Position numbers and translations under genes: made by a program
Source: Caballeronia choica
GTDB taxonomy: Bacteria > Pseudomonadota > Gammaproteobacteria > Burkholderiales > Burkholderiaceae
Reading direction: 5' to 3'
NCBI RefSeq assembly: GCF_001544535.1
Contig: NZ_FCON02000027.1
Location: 18,374-82,373, forward strand
DNA length: 64,000 bases
Notes under the pieces: generated by a model
What the model saw: only the letters and a program-made list of their open reading frames with translations
Database searches by the model: none
What the model was told of the DNA's origin: nothing
In this document: positions 1 to 8,389 of the stretch, in pieces
Layout: each line of letters starts with the position of its first letter
How positions within the stretch are numbered: the stretch's first letter is position 1

Positions 1-123
1 CTACCGTGTGAAGCGGCTAGCTTGGCATCCGTGAACATCCCGCCAGCGTAGAATCCAAGGACTCTCCTGGCGGGCGATCCGCGTGGTCGCCGGAACCGAT
101 ACGGATAGGGATACCGACGGCTC

Positions 124-1038
124 ATGGAAATCAAGTGGATCGAAGACTTCATTGCGCTCGCGCAATATCAAAGCTTTTCGCGGGCGGCGGAATTTCGCAA
201 CGTGACGCAGTCCGGGTTCAGCCGGCGGATTCAGTCGCTGGAGCAGTGGGTCGGCGCCGATCTCATCAACCGAAGCAGCTTTCCTCCCACGTTGACGCCA
301 GCGGGACAGCTCTTTCGCGAAGCGGCCGAGGATATCCTCGAAAAGCTCTTCGATACGCGCGCCATCATCCGCACCGACCAGCGCATCGGCGGCAAAGGGG
401 TGCAGATCGCCGCCGGCCACACCATCGCGCTCAACTTCCTGCCCGGCTGGCTGCGCGCACTCTCCACGCATTTCGACGAGGTGCGCGCCCGCGTCATCCC
501 GGGCAATGTCCACGATTCGATCCTCATGCTCGTCAACGGCAACTGCGAGCTGATGTTCGCGTACCACCATCCCGAACTGCCCCTGCATTTGGACCCGACG
601 CGCTACGAGTACCTGACCGTGGGCGTCGATACCTTCATGCCGGTCTGCAAGCCCAACCAGCGGAGCGCGCCCGCATTCCGGCTGCCCGGCACGAACGACC
701 GTCCTTTACCGCTCATCTCCTACACGGAGACCAGCTACTTTGGCCGCTGCCTCGCCGTGCTGCTCGCCCATGCGGATACGACGCCCGCCTTGCGGCTTCA
801 TTACGAATCGGACATGGCGGAAGTGGTCAAGAAACTCGTCCTTGAAGGCGAGGGCGTGGCATGGCTGCCGCGCAGTTCCATCCGTGCCGAGCTCGAAGCG
901 GGCGAGCTGGTGCCGGCCGGAACGGCGGAATGGCAACTCGAAGTCCAGCTCCGGGTGTACCGTGATGCATCGAATCACAGCGAATTCCTGGAGTCGCTCT
1001 GGCGCCATCTGCGGGCCGCTTCCGAGGCCGCCGGATAG
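124..1038 (+). CDS. LysR-family regulator, HypT/YjiE-like, of the aspartate island
   Basis: LysR-type transcriptional regulator of 304 residues, the usual family length. The winged helix-turn-helix occupies about residues 3-62 (FSRAAEFRNVTQSGFSRRIQ), followed by a linker helix and a substrate-binding co-inducer domain. The N-terminus (IKWIEDFIALAQYQSFSRAA) resembles the HypT/YjiE branch more than classical LysR proteins. It lies directly upstream of, and on the same strand as, the transporter-racemase-aspartase-asparaginase genes, so local control of aspartate use is the obvious inference. A dyad fitting the LysR T-N11-A rule sits between it and the transporter. The effector is not visible from sequence. 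Confidence 0.9.
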   Translation: MEIKWIEDFIALAQYQSFSRAAEFRNVTQSGFSRRIQSLEQWVGADLINRSSFPPTLTPAGQLFREAAEDILEKLFDTRAIIRTDQRIGGKGVQIAAGHTIALNFLPGWLRALSTHFDEVRARVIPGNVHDSILMLVNGNCELMFAYHHPELPLHLDPTRYEYLTVGVDTFMPVCKPNQRSAPAFRLPGTNDRPLPLISYTETSYFGRCLAVLLAHADTTPALRLHYESDMAEVVKKLVLEGEGVAWLPRSSIRAELEAGELVPAGTAEWQLEVQLRVYRDASNHSEFLESLWRHLRAASEAAG

Positions 1039-1052
1039 GGTTGTCCCGGGTT

Positions 1053-1067
1053 ATGCGAAAGTCGCAT
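1053..1067. promoter_or_regulatory. Candidate LysR operator (T-N11-A dyad)
   Basis: A perfect dyad ATGCGA-AAG-TCGCAT lies inside a longer imperfect hairpin (1048-1072, 11-bp arms with one G:T). It sits 15 bp after the LysR stop and about 150 bp before the transporter start. It fits the T-N11-A rule of LysR sites. It could instead be a weak terminator for the LysR gene, because a run of eight T lies about 20 bp further on. Confidence 0.4.
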
Positions 1068-1217
1068 GACCCTATGCAGGACTAGCATTCACCTTTTTTT
1101 TGCCTTCCCTAATATTCGTCCACACACAAAAACACGCATCGAATCCACGGTGTTTTTGCCATCACCGAACGCTGGCGGTTGTGCCCGACCCCAGCGTGAC
1201 AATCCTGGACGGAGACA

Positions 1218-2507
1218 ATGAAAAATCGGCTTACTTTCCAAATCCTTGCCGGCATGGTGCTCGGCGTGGTGGTCGGCTACATCTGCCATCGAATGGCCGC
1301 GGATGCCGCGCAAGCCAAGACCATCGCGGGCTACTTTTCGGTCGTCACCGACATCTTCCTGCGGCTCGTGAAGATGATCATCGCGCCACTCGTCTTTGCG
1401 ACGCTGGTGTCCGGACTCGCCGGCATGGAAGGCACGAGCGATGTGCGCAGGATCGGCCTGAGATCGGTTGGCTGGTTCGTATGCGCATCGCTCTTCTCGC
1501 TCGCACTCGGCCTCATGCTCGCGAACGCCCTGCAGCCCGGCGTGGGCTTGCACATGACCCAGACGAGCTCCGACGTGGCCACCGGCCTCAACACGGCGGG
1601 CCTCAACTTCAAGGACTTCGTGACGCATGCGTTTCCCATCAGCATCATCGATGCGATGGCCCGCAACGACATCCTGCAGATCCTGGTCTTCTCCGTGCTG
1701 TTCGGCATCGTCCTGAGCGTCATCAAGTCCGACCCGCGCGTGACGCCGCTGATTGCCGGCGTGGAGGGTCTCGTGCCCGCCATGCTCAAGCTGACCGACT
1801 ACGTGATGCGGCTCGCGCCCATTGGTGTGTTCGGTGCGCTCGCCTCCGCGATCACGGTGCATGGACTCGACGTGCTGACGACCTACGGCAAGCTCATCGG
1901 CAGCTTCTATATCGGGCTCGTGCTGTTGTGGAGCGCGCTCATCCTCGTCGGTTATGCCTTTCTCGGCAAGTCGATCTGGACGCTGCTCAAGGCGATCCGC
2001 GAACCCGCGATGCTGGCCTTCTCGACCGCGAGCAGCGAGGCCGCCTATCCGCGCCTCACCGAGAAGCTCGAAGAGTTCGGCGTCGACAAGAAAGTGGTCG
2101 GCTTTACCTTGCCGCTCGGGTACGCATTCAACCTCGACGGCTCGATGATGTATCAGGCGTTCGCGGCGATCTTCATCGCCCAGGCGTTCGGCATCGACAT
2201 GCCGCTCGGCACCCAGGTGTTGATGCTGCTCGTCCTCATGGTGAGCAGCAAGGGCATGGCCGGCGTCGCGAGAGGGTCGGTGGTGGTGGTGGCGGCCGTG
2301 GCGCCGATGTTCCATCTGCCGCCCTCGGGCGTCGTGCTGGTGCTCGCCATCGACCAGATCCTCGACATGGGGCGGACGGCGACGAACGTGATCGGCAATA
2401 GCATCGCCACGGCGGTCATTGCGAAGTGGGAAGTGCGGCGCGCAGCCCGGCAAGGGCATGTCGCGGAGGCGGCCACGTTCGGCCAGCTCGAAGGCGAGCC
2501 AAAGTGA
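1218..2507 (+). CDS. Dicarboxylate/amino-acid:cation symporter (DctA/GltP family)
   Basis: Secondary transporter of the DAACS family, 429 residues, with the expected hydrophobic segments and re-entrant loops. The signature YAFNLDGSMMYQAFAA at about residues 301-316 matches the family's NxDG substrate/sodium motif, and a glycine-rich second hairpin (MVSSKGMAGVARGS) follows. It should import C4-dicarboxylates, aspartate or glutamate with H+ or Na+. Downstream racemase, aspartase and asparaginase genes favour aspartate as substrate (inference). Its TGA stop overlaps a GTG start of the racemase gene (GTGA), indicating translational coupling. Confidence 0.9.
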   Translation: MKNRLTFQILAGMVLGVVVGYICHRMAADAAQAKTIAGYFSVVTDIFLRLVKMIIAPLVFATLVSGLAGMEGTSDVRRIGLRSVGWFVCASLFSLALGLMLANALQPGVGLHMTQTSSDVATGLNTAGLNFKDFVTHAFPISIIDAMARNDILQILVFSVLFGIVLSVIKSDPRVTPLIAGVEGLVPAMLKLTDYVMRLAPIGVFGALASAITVHGLDVLTTYGKLIGSFYIGLVLLWSALILVGYAFLGKSIWTLLKAIREPAMLAFSTASSEAAYPRLTEKLEEFGVDKKVVGFTLPLGYAFNLDGSMMYQAFAAIFIAQAFGIDMPLGTQVLMLLVLMVSSKGMAGVARGSVVVVAAVAPMFHLPPSGVVLVLAIDQILDMGRTATNVIGNSIATAVIAKWEVRRAARQGHVAEAATFGQLEGEPK

Positions 2508-2563
2508 GCGAGGGCAGAGGGAGCGAGGGCAAGGTGAGCGACGGCAGAGTGAGCGAGGGCAAA
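2504..2563 (+). repeat. Four 15-bp tandem repeats at the racemase start
   Basis: Four consecutive 15-bp units of the form GTGAGCGAGGGCARA run from the stop/start overlap into the racemase reading frame, encoding VSEGR-GSEGK-VSDGR-VSEGK. Three units begin with GTG, and most contain a GAGGG-like Shine-Dalgarno core a few bases before the next GTG. Changes in copy number would keep the frame but change the number of potential starts. Confidence 0.85.
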
Positions 2564-4036
2564 GTGACGAGCGTGCGGAAGTTCGGCGTGGTGGGCGGGC
2601 TCGGGCCCCTCGCAAGCGCGGACGTGTTCTTCAAGCTGATCAAGTCGACGCCCGCCACAAGCGACGCCGAGCACTTCGATGCCATCTTCGAGCAGCATCC
2701 CTTCCGCGCTTCCGATGCAGACAGCGAGACGTTGACGCAAAGAAAGCTGTACATCTTCGATATGGTGAACAGCTTCGAAAAGCGCGGCGTGACGACGGTC
2801 GTACTGCCGTGCTTTCTCAGCCACACCTTCATCGACGAACTGAAGGCCAACTCGCCCTTGCAGATCGTCGACATGGTCGAGGCGGTCCGCAGCCATGTGA
2901 GAAGGAAGTTTCCGGCTGTTCGCCGGATCGGCGTTCTGGCATCCGACTACACGCGGCGCAAGGGGCTCTTCGAAAAGTATTTCGCGGCGCCCGAATTCGA
3001 AGTGATCCATCCGCGCCTGCCCGAGGGCGTCGACCTCGTGACCGAAGCCATCTATGGGCCGGACGGTGTGAAGAGCGGCAACCTGCGTGGCCGCCCGGTC
3101 GAGCTGTTGCGCGAGGCCTGCGAAGACCTCGTCGCGCAAGGCGCAAATGTCATCGTGGCGGGCCTGACCGAGATCGCGCTCGTCGCCGAGGAAATCGGTC
3201 CTCTCAGGGTCCCGCTGGTGGATTCGAACCTCGTTTATGCGCAATACGTCGTCTCGGGCCAGTACGGTTCGCCTGAAACGATCTTCAAGGTGGGCGTGGT
3301 CGGCGGAGTAGGGCCGGCGGCGACCGTCGATTTCATTCACAAGATCGTGCGCGCCACGCCCGCGAGGCGCGACCAGGACCATATCAAGCTGATGGTCGAG
3401 CAGAACCCGCAGATCCCGGACCGCACGGAGAACCTGATCGGCAACGGGCCGGACCCGACCATCTCGCTCTATGCGACCTGCAAGAAGCTCGAAGCGGGTG
3501 GCGCGGACATCATCGCCATCCCGTGCAATACCGCCCATGCATTCGTCGAGCGCATTCAACCGTATCTCGGCGTTCCGATCGTCAACATGCTGACGGTCAC
3601 GGTCCGCTATCTGCGCGAGACCTTTCCTGCGCTTCGCGCGGTGGGCGTACTCGCCACTACGGGTACGGTCGCGAGCGGCGTCTACGAAAAAGCGCTCGAA
3701 TCGCAGGGCTTGCGGCAGGTCGTTCCGGGACCCGCGTTGCAGGCACGCGTGATGGAAGCGATCTACGGCAAGGAGGGCGTGAAGGCCGGCTTCACGACCG
3801 GACAGTGCCAGAAGGATATCGCCGCCGCGATCGACGGGCTGATCGCCGAGGGCGTGGAGGTCATCATCCTCGGATGCACGGAACTGCCGCTGTTGCTTCC
3901 GCAGACCGATTTCACCGGCACAAACGGCGCGCGCGTGAGGCTGGTCGACCCGACCGATGTGCTTGCAAGACAATGTGTCACGTACGCAACCGCGGCGAGC
4001 GCATCCGCGCCGCTCGAATCAACCCGGATCGACTGA
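2504..4036 (+). CDS. Tandem Asp/Glu racemase-family protein, two fused domains
   Basis: About 510 residues from the GTG at 2504, twice the length of a normal aspartate/glutamate racemase. Two complete domains follow each other, each opening with a GVVGG-type strand (about residues 26-255 and 262-497). The C-terminal domain keeps both catalytic cysteines (IPCNTAHAF and LGCTELPLLL). The N-terminal domain keeps the first (LPCFLSHTF), but the second motif reads AGLTEIAL, with Leu in place of Cys. Only the second half is therefore expected to racemise by the two-base mechanism. The start is uncertain because several in-frame GTG codons lie within a 15-bp repeat. An upstream ATG at 2426 lies inside the transporter gene and is unlikely. 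Role: D/L-aspartate interconversion feeding aspartase (inference). Confidence 0.85.
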   Translation: MSEGRGSEGKVSDGRVSEGKVTSVRKFGVVGGLGPLASADVFFKLIKSTPATSDAEHFDAIFEQHPFRASDADSETLTQRKLYIFDMVNSFEKRGVTTVVLPCFLSHTFIDELKANSPLQIVDMVEAVRSHVRRKFPAVRRIGVLASDYTRRKGLFEKYFAAPEFEVIHPRLPEGVDLVTEAIYGPDGVKSGNLRGRPVELLREACEDLVAQGANVIVAGLTEIALVAEEIGPLRVPLVDSNLVYAQYVVSGQYGSPETIFKVGVVGGVGPAATVDFIHKIVRATPARRDQDHIKLMVEQNPQIPDRTENLIGNGPDPTISLYATCKKLEAGGADIIAIPCNTAHAFVERIQPYLGVPIVNMLTVTVRYLRETFPALRAVGVLATTGTVASGVYEKALESQGLRQVVPGPALQARVMEAIYGKEGVKAGFTTGQCQKDIAAAIDGLIAEGVEVIILGCTELPLLLPQTDFTGTNGARVRLVDPTDVLARQCVTYATAASASAPLESTRID

Positions 4037-4132
4037 TCCACCCCGACCAACGCCGCTGAACGACCCGCGCACGACCTACTCGGCGACGCCATTCGTCAGC
4101 CGCATCCAGCACTCAGAGAGAAAGAGGAATCC

Positions 4133-5551
4133 ATGCTTACGCCCACCGAACGTATCGAACACGACCTTCTCGGCGACCTCGCCGTGCCCGCCGCAGCCTA
4201 CTATGGCGTCCACACGCTGCGCGCGCTCGAAAACTTCCCCATCACGGGCATTCCCATCTCGGTCTATCCGAACCTCGTCAACGCACTGGCGAGCGTCAAG
4301 GAAGCCGCTGCGCTCGCGAACTACGACCTGGGGTTGCTCAGCGAACTCAAGATGCAGGCCATCGTCCAGGCATGCAAACAGGTCCGCTCGGGCACGGCGC
4401 ACGACCACTTCGTCGTGGATGTCATCCAGGGCGGCGCCGGCACCTCGACCAACATGAATGCGAACGAGGTCATCGCGAATCTCGCGCTCGAACATCTCGG
4501 CCATCAGCGGGGCGAGTACGGTGTCCTGCATCCGAACGAGGACGTGAACCTCGGACAGAGCACGAACGATGTCTACCCGACCGCCCTGAAGATCGCCACG
4601 TATGCGGGCATCATGCAACTGGTCGAGGCGATGGGCGTGCTGCGCGCGTCGTTCGCGCGCAAGGCCGAAGAGTTCCGGGACGACCTGAAGATGGGCCGCA
4701 CGCAGCTTCAGGATGCGGTGCCGATGACGCTCGGGCAGGAGTTCAGCACGTTCGCCGTCATGCTCGGCGAAGACGAAGAGCGGCTCAAGGAAGCCGCGAA
4801 GCTGATCTGCGAGATCAACCTCGGCGCGACGGCCATCGGCACCGGCATCAACACGCATCCGGAGTATGCGCCGCTCGCGTGCCGGCACTTGAGCGACGTG
4901 ACCGGCATTCCGCTCACGACCTCGCCCAACCTCGTCGAGGCGACGCAGGACGTCGGCTCGTTCGTGCAGCTTTCCGGGGTGCTGAAGCGCGTCGCGGTCA
5001 AGCTCTCGAAGACCTGCAACGACCTTCGGCTGCTTTCGAGCGGCCCTCGCGCCGGTCTCGGCGAAATCAACCTGCCGCCGGTGCAGGCCGGCTCCAGCAT
5101 CATGCCGGGCAAGGTGAATCCGGTTATTCCGGAGGTCGTCAACCAGATCGCGTTCGAGGTCATCGGCAACGATTTGACGGTCACGTTCGCGGCGGAGGCG
5201 GGCCAGCTTCAACTGAACGCGTTCGAGCCGATCATCGCCCATAGTCTCTTCAAGAGTGTCGCCCACTTGCGCGCGGGTTGCCTCACGCTCGCCTCGAAGT
5301 GCGTCGACGGCATCACGGCCAATCGGGACCGGCTGCGCTCCATCGTCGAGAATTCGATCGGCATCGTGACCGCGCTCAATCCCTACATCGGCTATACGAA
5401 CTCGACGGAAGTCGCGAAGGAAGCGCTCGCGACGGGCCGAAGCGTCGCGGAGATCGTGGTCGAGAAGGGGCTCCTGAGCCAGTCGCAACTCGACGAAATC
5501 CTGCAGCCCGCCATGCTGACGCAGCCGAGGAAGATCTCGCCCGCCGCGTAA
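4133..5551 (+). CDS. aspA: Aspartate ammonia-lyase (aspartase)
   Basis: Member of the aspartase/fumarase superfamily, 472 residues, full length. It catalyses L-aspartate to fumarate plus ammonia. The family signature GSSIMPGKVNP (about residues 321-331) contains the mobile catalytic-serine loop. The other conserved blocks are TSTNMNANEV, LGQSTNDVYPTA and GRTQLQDAVPMTLGQE. A class II fumarase is the nearest alternative, but position between an aspartate racemase and an asparaginase supports aspartase. It is preceded by GAGAGAAAGAGGAATCC, which supplies a ribosome-binding site for the ATG. A hairpin follows the stop. Confidence 0.93.
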   Translation: MLTPTERIEHDLLGDLAVPAAAYYGVHTLRALENFPITGIPISVYPNLVNALASVKEAAALANYDLGLLSELKMQAIVQACKQVRSGTAHDHFVVDVIQGGAGTSTNMNANEVIANLALEHLGHQRGEYGVLHPNEDVNLGQSTNDVYPTALKIATYAGIMQLVEAMGVLRASFARKAEEFRDDLKMGRTQLQDAVPMTLGQEFSTFAVMLGEDEERLKEAAKLICEINLGATAIGTGINTHPEYAPLACRHLSDVTGIPLTTSPNLVEATQDVGSFVQLSGVLKRVAVKLSKTCNDLRLLSSGPRAGLGEINLPPVQAGSSIMPGKVNPVIPEVVNQIAFEVIGNDLTVTFAAEAGQLQLNAFEPIIAHSLFKSVAHLRAGCLTLASKCVDGITANRDRLRSIVENSIGIVTALNPYIGYTNSTEVAKEALATGRSVAEIVVEKGLLSQSQLDEILQPAMLTQPRKISPAA

Positions 5552-5564
5552 GGAAGCACCGTCC

Positions 5565-5591
5565 GGGGCGCCTTGCGATCCGCAACGCCCC
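5565..5591 (+). terminator. Intercistronic hairpin between aspA and ansB
   Basis: GGGGCG pairs with CGCCCC around an inner TTGCG-ATC-CGCAA stem (11 bp with a CC bulge), 13 bp after the aspartase stop. Only three T residues follow. It could act as a partial terminator or as an mRNA-stabilising 3' end that lets aspA and ansB be expressed at different levels. Confidence 0.4.
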
Positions 5592-5624
5592 TTTGCGCTG
5601 TCCAATCAACCGAGGAAAACCAAA

Positions 5625-6782
5625 ATGAGCATCAAGATGATCGTGCAAGGCGCAACGCAACTGCGCTCATCAGGCGCAATGCTTGTGGCAGGGCTTGTCG
5701 TGGGCGCGAGCGCTCTCTGTGGCGCGAACGCGTGGGCCGCCGATGCGGCGTCGGACGCGACCGCAACCGCCGCGGCGACGACGCCGGCAGCAGGTGCGCC
5801 GCGAATTCTCGTGCTGGCAACCGGCGGGACGATCTCCGGGACGGCTGATCCGCGCTCCGCGATTGGCTACAACTCGGGGAACGTGAAGGGCCAGGAACTG
5901 GTCCGGGGCGTGCCCGGCATCGAGAAGCTTGCGACGATCAACGCCGAGCAGATATCGAATGTCGGCTCGCAGGACATGAGCGACAAGATCTGGTTCCAGT
6001 TGGCGCGTCGGATCCAGGAAGTGTTCGATCGAAACGAGGCGGACGGTGTCGTGATCACGCACGGCACCGATACGGTCGAGGAAACCGCGTTCTTCCTGCA
6101 AAACGTGTTGCGCTCGGACAAGCCGGTGGTGCTGGTCGGCTCCATGCGTCCCGGCGGATCCACGAGCGCCGATGGTCCCGGCAATCTCTACGAAGCCGTG
6201 GAAGTGGCGGCGAGTCCGAAGTCACGAGGCCGGGGCGTGATGGTCGTGATGAACGATCAGATTCACGGGCCGCGCTGGATCACGAAGACCAACACGACGG
6301 CGGTGCAGGCGTTTGCTTCGCCGAATGCGGGCGTGATCGGCTACGTGGATCCGGCGAGCGTGCGGTTCGTCACGGCGCCACCGCAAGCGGCGCGCAACGT
6401 GCTGGGCTTGCCGGCGAACGGTCAACTGCCGCGCGTCGAGATCGTGTACGCGCATAGCAACATGGATGGGCTGCAGATCGACCACGCGATCGCCGATGGC
6501 GCCAAGGGCATCGTGCTGGCGGGCGAGGGCGACGGCGACGCGTCGAAGGAAGCGCTTGCCGCGCTCGAGCGGGCGGCCAAGAAGGGGATCATCGTGGTCC
6601 GCTCGACACGTGTGATGTCCGGATTCGTGAACAGGAACGTCGAGGTCGATGACGACAAGAGCGGCTTCGTGGTCTCGCTCGACTTGAATCCGCAAAAGGC
6701 CCGGTTGCTCACGCAATTGCTGATTGCGAACGGTGTCACCGATCCGGCACGGGTACAGCAGGCCTTTACCGGCACCTGGTGA
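5625..6782 (+). CDS. ansB: Periplasmic L-asparaginase, type II
   Basis: 385 residues with an N-terminal export signal (hydrophobic stretch around residues 19-35, probable cleavage after AWA). The catalytic motifs are ILVLATGGTISGTAD, carrying the first nucleophilic Thr, and VITHGTDTVEETAFF, carrying the second Thr-Asp-Thr set. It should hydrolyse asparagine, and often glutamine, to aspartate plus ammonia outside the cytoplasm, producing substrate for the upstream symporter and aspartase. AGGA lies just upstream of the ATG. A low-complexity Ala/Thr linker (about residues 44-58) separates the signal from the enzyme. Confidence 0.94.
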   Translation: MSIKMIVQGATQLRSSGAMLVAGLVVGASALCGANAWAADAASDATATAAATTPAAGAPRILVLATGGTISGTADPRSAIGYNSGNVKGQELVRGVPGIEKLATINAEQISNVGSQDMSDKIWFQLARRIQEVFDRNEADGVVITHGTDTVEETAFFLQNVLRSDKPVVLVGSMRPGGSTSADGPGNLYEAVEVAASPKSRGRGVMVVMNDQIHGPRWITKTNTTAVQAFASPNAGVIGYVDPASVRFVTAPPQAARNVLGLPANGQLPRVEIVYAHSNMDGLQIDHAIADGAKGIVLAGEGDGDASKEALAALERAAKKGIIVVRSTRVMSGFVNRNVEVDDDKSGFVVSLDLNPQKARLLTQLLIANGVTDPARVQQAFTGTW

Positions 6783-6804
6783 TCGGCGCGGCTTGACTTC
6801 CTTT

Positions 6805-6842
6805 CCGTCGCTGCCGCATCCAGGCTCGGGCAGCGGCGACGG
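6805..6842. terminator. Possible bidirectional terminator between convergent genes
   Basis: An imperfect GC-rich inverted repeat (CCGTCGCTGCC with GGCAGCGGCGACGG, two-base bulge, 12-base loop) lies between the ends of the converging asparaginase and efflux genes. No clear T tract is present, so this is only a candidate. Confidence 0.3.
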
Positions 6843-6850
6843 ACCTCACG

Positions 6851-8389
6851 TCAATGAGGAACATCCTGCGCGGCGTAAGTCGACTCCCACCCGCCACCGA
6901 GCACCTTGCACAACGTGATCAGGTTGGTGGCGGCATCGGCCTTGCTTCGCTCAAGATTGCTCTGTGCGTCAAGCAACTGCTTCTGCACGTTGAGAACGTC
7001 GAGAAAATCGACCGCGCCTGCCTTGTACCGCTGCCGCGCAATCGACAGCGCTTGCTGGTTCAGGCTGACGACCGTTTTCAGCCGGTCGCGCCGCCGCTGT
7101 TCAGCGTCATAGACGACGAGCGCATCGTCGACTTCACGCCATGCCTGAAGCACGGTACGTTTATAGACGATCGCCGCCTCTTGCTGTTGCGCCTCGCGCA
7201 AGTGGAGCGTTCCCTTGAGCCGTCCGCCCTCGAATATCGGAAGCGTGATCGACGGCCCGACGACGAACTGGCCCGACGCCCAGTCGGCGAGACTCGTGAG
7301 CTGAAGGCTCTGGAACCCTGCGCTGCCGTTCAGCGATATGCGGGGATAGAAATCGGCCTTCGCCATCCCGATTGCCGCCGTGGCCGCGTGCAGTTGAGCC
7401 TCTGCCTTTCTGATGTCGGGCCGGCGCTGCACCAGCTCCGACGGAAATCCGATAGGCACCTGCCCAGGAAGTGCTGGAACATCGAGCGGCTCGGCGAGCG
7501 TTTGCTTCAGCGCGCCAGGTTCCTTGGCCAGTAACACGCCAATCGCATTGATCGTGGTCTCGCAGCGCGATTCGAGCGTGGGGATCAGGCTCTCGATCAA
7601 CTCCGCCTGTGCGGAAGCGTTGGCCACGTCGAGATTCGTGGTGACGCCTTCACGCACCCGGGTTTGCGTGAGCTTCGTCGCGTCACGGGCTATTTCCAGA
7701 TTCTGCCTTGCTATCTGAAGCAGGGCCTGTGTATCACGCAACTGAACATAGTCTCGCGCAAGTTCAGCGCGCGCCGACAACAGAACCGCGTTCCGGTCCT
7801 CGTATGAGGCATCGGAAAGAGCCGTCGCGGCCTCGACACCGCGCCGCGCGCGACCCCAGATGTCGAGTTCCCACGATGCATCGAAGCCGAACTGATAGAG
7901 GTTGTAAGCGGGCGAGCCTTTGGCGCCCGGCAATGGCGCCACGCCAAGCGGCGTATCGCCCGACGCCGACTGCGACTGGGTTCCCGTCGGCGTGACCCCA
8001 AGCAACGAGAGGATGCCATTCGGACTTCCGCGCTCGCGGTTATAGGAGGCGGCGCCGTCCAGCGTCGGATACTCTTCGGCACCCGCAATCCGCTGCTCGG
8101 CCCGGCTTTGTCGCAGGCGCGCCGACGCCGCCGCCACGTCGAGATTCGCATCGGCAAGCTGTTGTTCCAGCGAGTTCAATACGGGATCGTTGAACAGCGT
8201 CCACCATTCCGGACCGAACGCGGATTCGGCGGGCCTGCTCGGTGCCTGCGCGGACTGGGTCCGGTCAAACACTTCGGGAGTGGACGTCGACGGACGTTCG
8301 AAATTCGGGCCGACCGTGCAGCCCGTCATCACGAGGCTCGCCAGTATCGCGAGCGCCAACGCGCGGATCGAGAATTCGCTCGTGTTCAT
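6851..8389 (-). CDS. Outer-membrane efflux lipoprotein (NodT/OprM family)
   Basis: 512 residues, the usual length of a TolC-like outer-membrane factor with a lipoprotein anchor. The N-terminus has a signal ending in the lipobox LVMTGC. Two repeated OEP domains with long coiled-coil helices follow, and FGFDASWELDIWGRARRG is a family hallmark. It provides the exit duct for the EmrAB-like inner-membrane pump encoded upstream. Its ATG overlaps the stop of the membrane-fusion gene (ATGA at 8386-8389), so it is the last gene of a translationally coupled three-gene operon. Confidence 0.93.
   Translation of the reverse strand: MNTSEFSIRALALAILASLVMTGCTVGPNFERPSTSTPEVFDRTQSAQAPSRPAESAFGPEWWTLFNDPVLNSLEQQLADANLDVAAASARLRQSRAEQRIAGAEEYPTLDGAASYNRERGSPNGILSLLGVTPTGTQSQSASGDTPLGVAPLPGAKGSPAYNLYQFGFDASWELDIWGRARRGVEAATALSDASYEDRNAVLLSARAELARDYVQLRDTQALLQIARQNLEIARDATKLTQTRVREGVTTNLDVANASAQAELIESLIPTLESRCETTINAIGVLLAKEPGALKQTLAEPLDVPALPGQVPIGFPSELVQRRPDIRKAEAQLHAATAAIGMAKADFYPRISLNGSAGFQSLQLTSLADWASGQFVVGPSITLPIFEGGRLKGTLHLREAQQQEAAIVYKRTVLQAWREVDDALVVYDAEQRRRDRLKTVVSLNQQALSIARQRYKAGAVDFLDVLNVQKQLLDAQSNLERSKADAATNLITLCKVLGGGWESTYAAQDVPH

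Noticed and set aside
2426-2503. ATG 2426 as the racemase start
   Set aside because: It lies inside the transporter gene and the added residues (Arg/Gly-rich) are antisense-like; GTG 2504 fits stop/start coupling better.
2153-3973. 606-codon minus-strand frame
   Set aside because: Antisense to the racemase gene; no recognisable motifs.
4076-5605. 509-codon minus-strand frame
   Set aside because: Antisense to aspartase; Arg/Asp/Gln-rich shadow.
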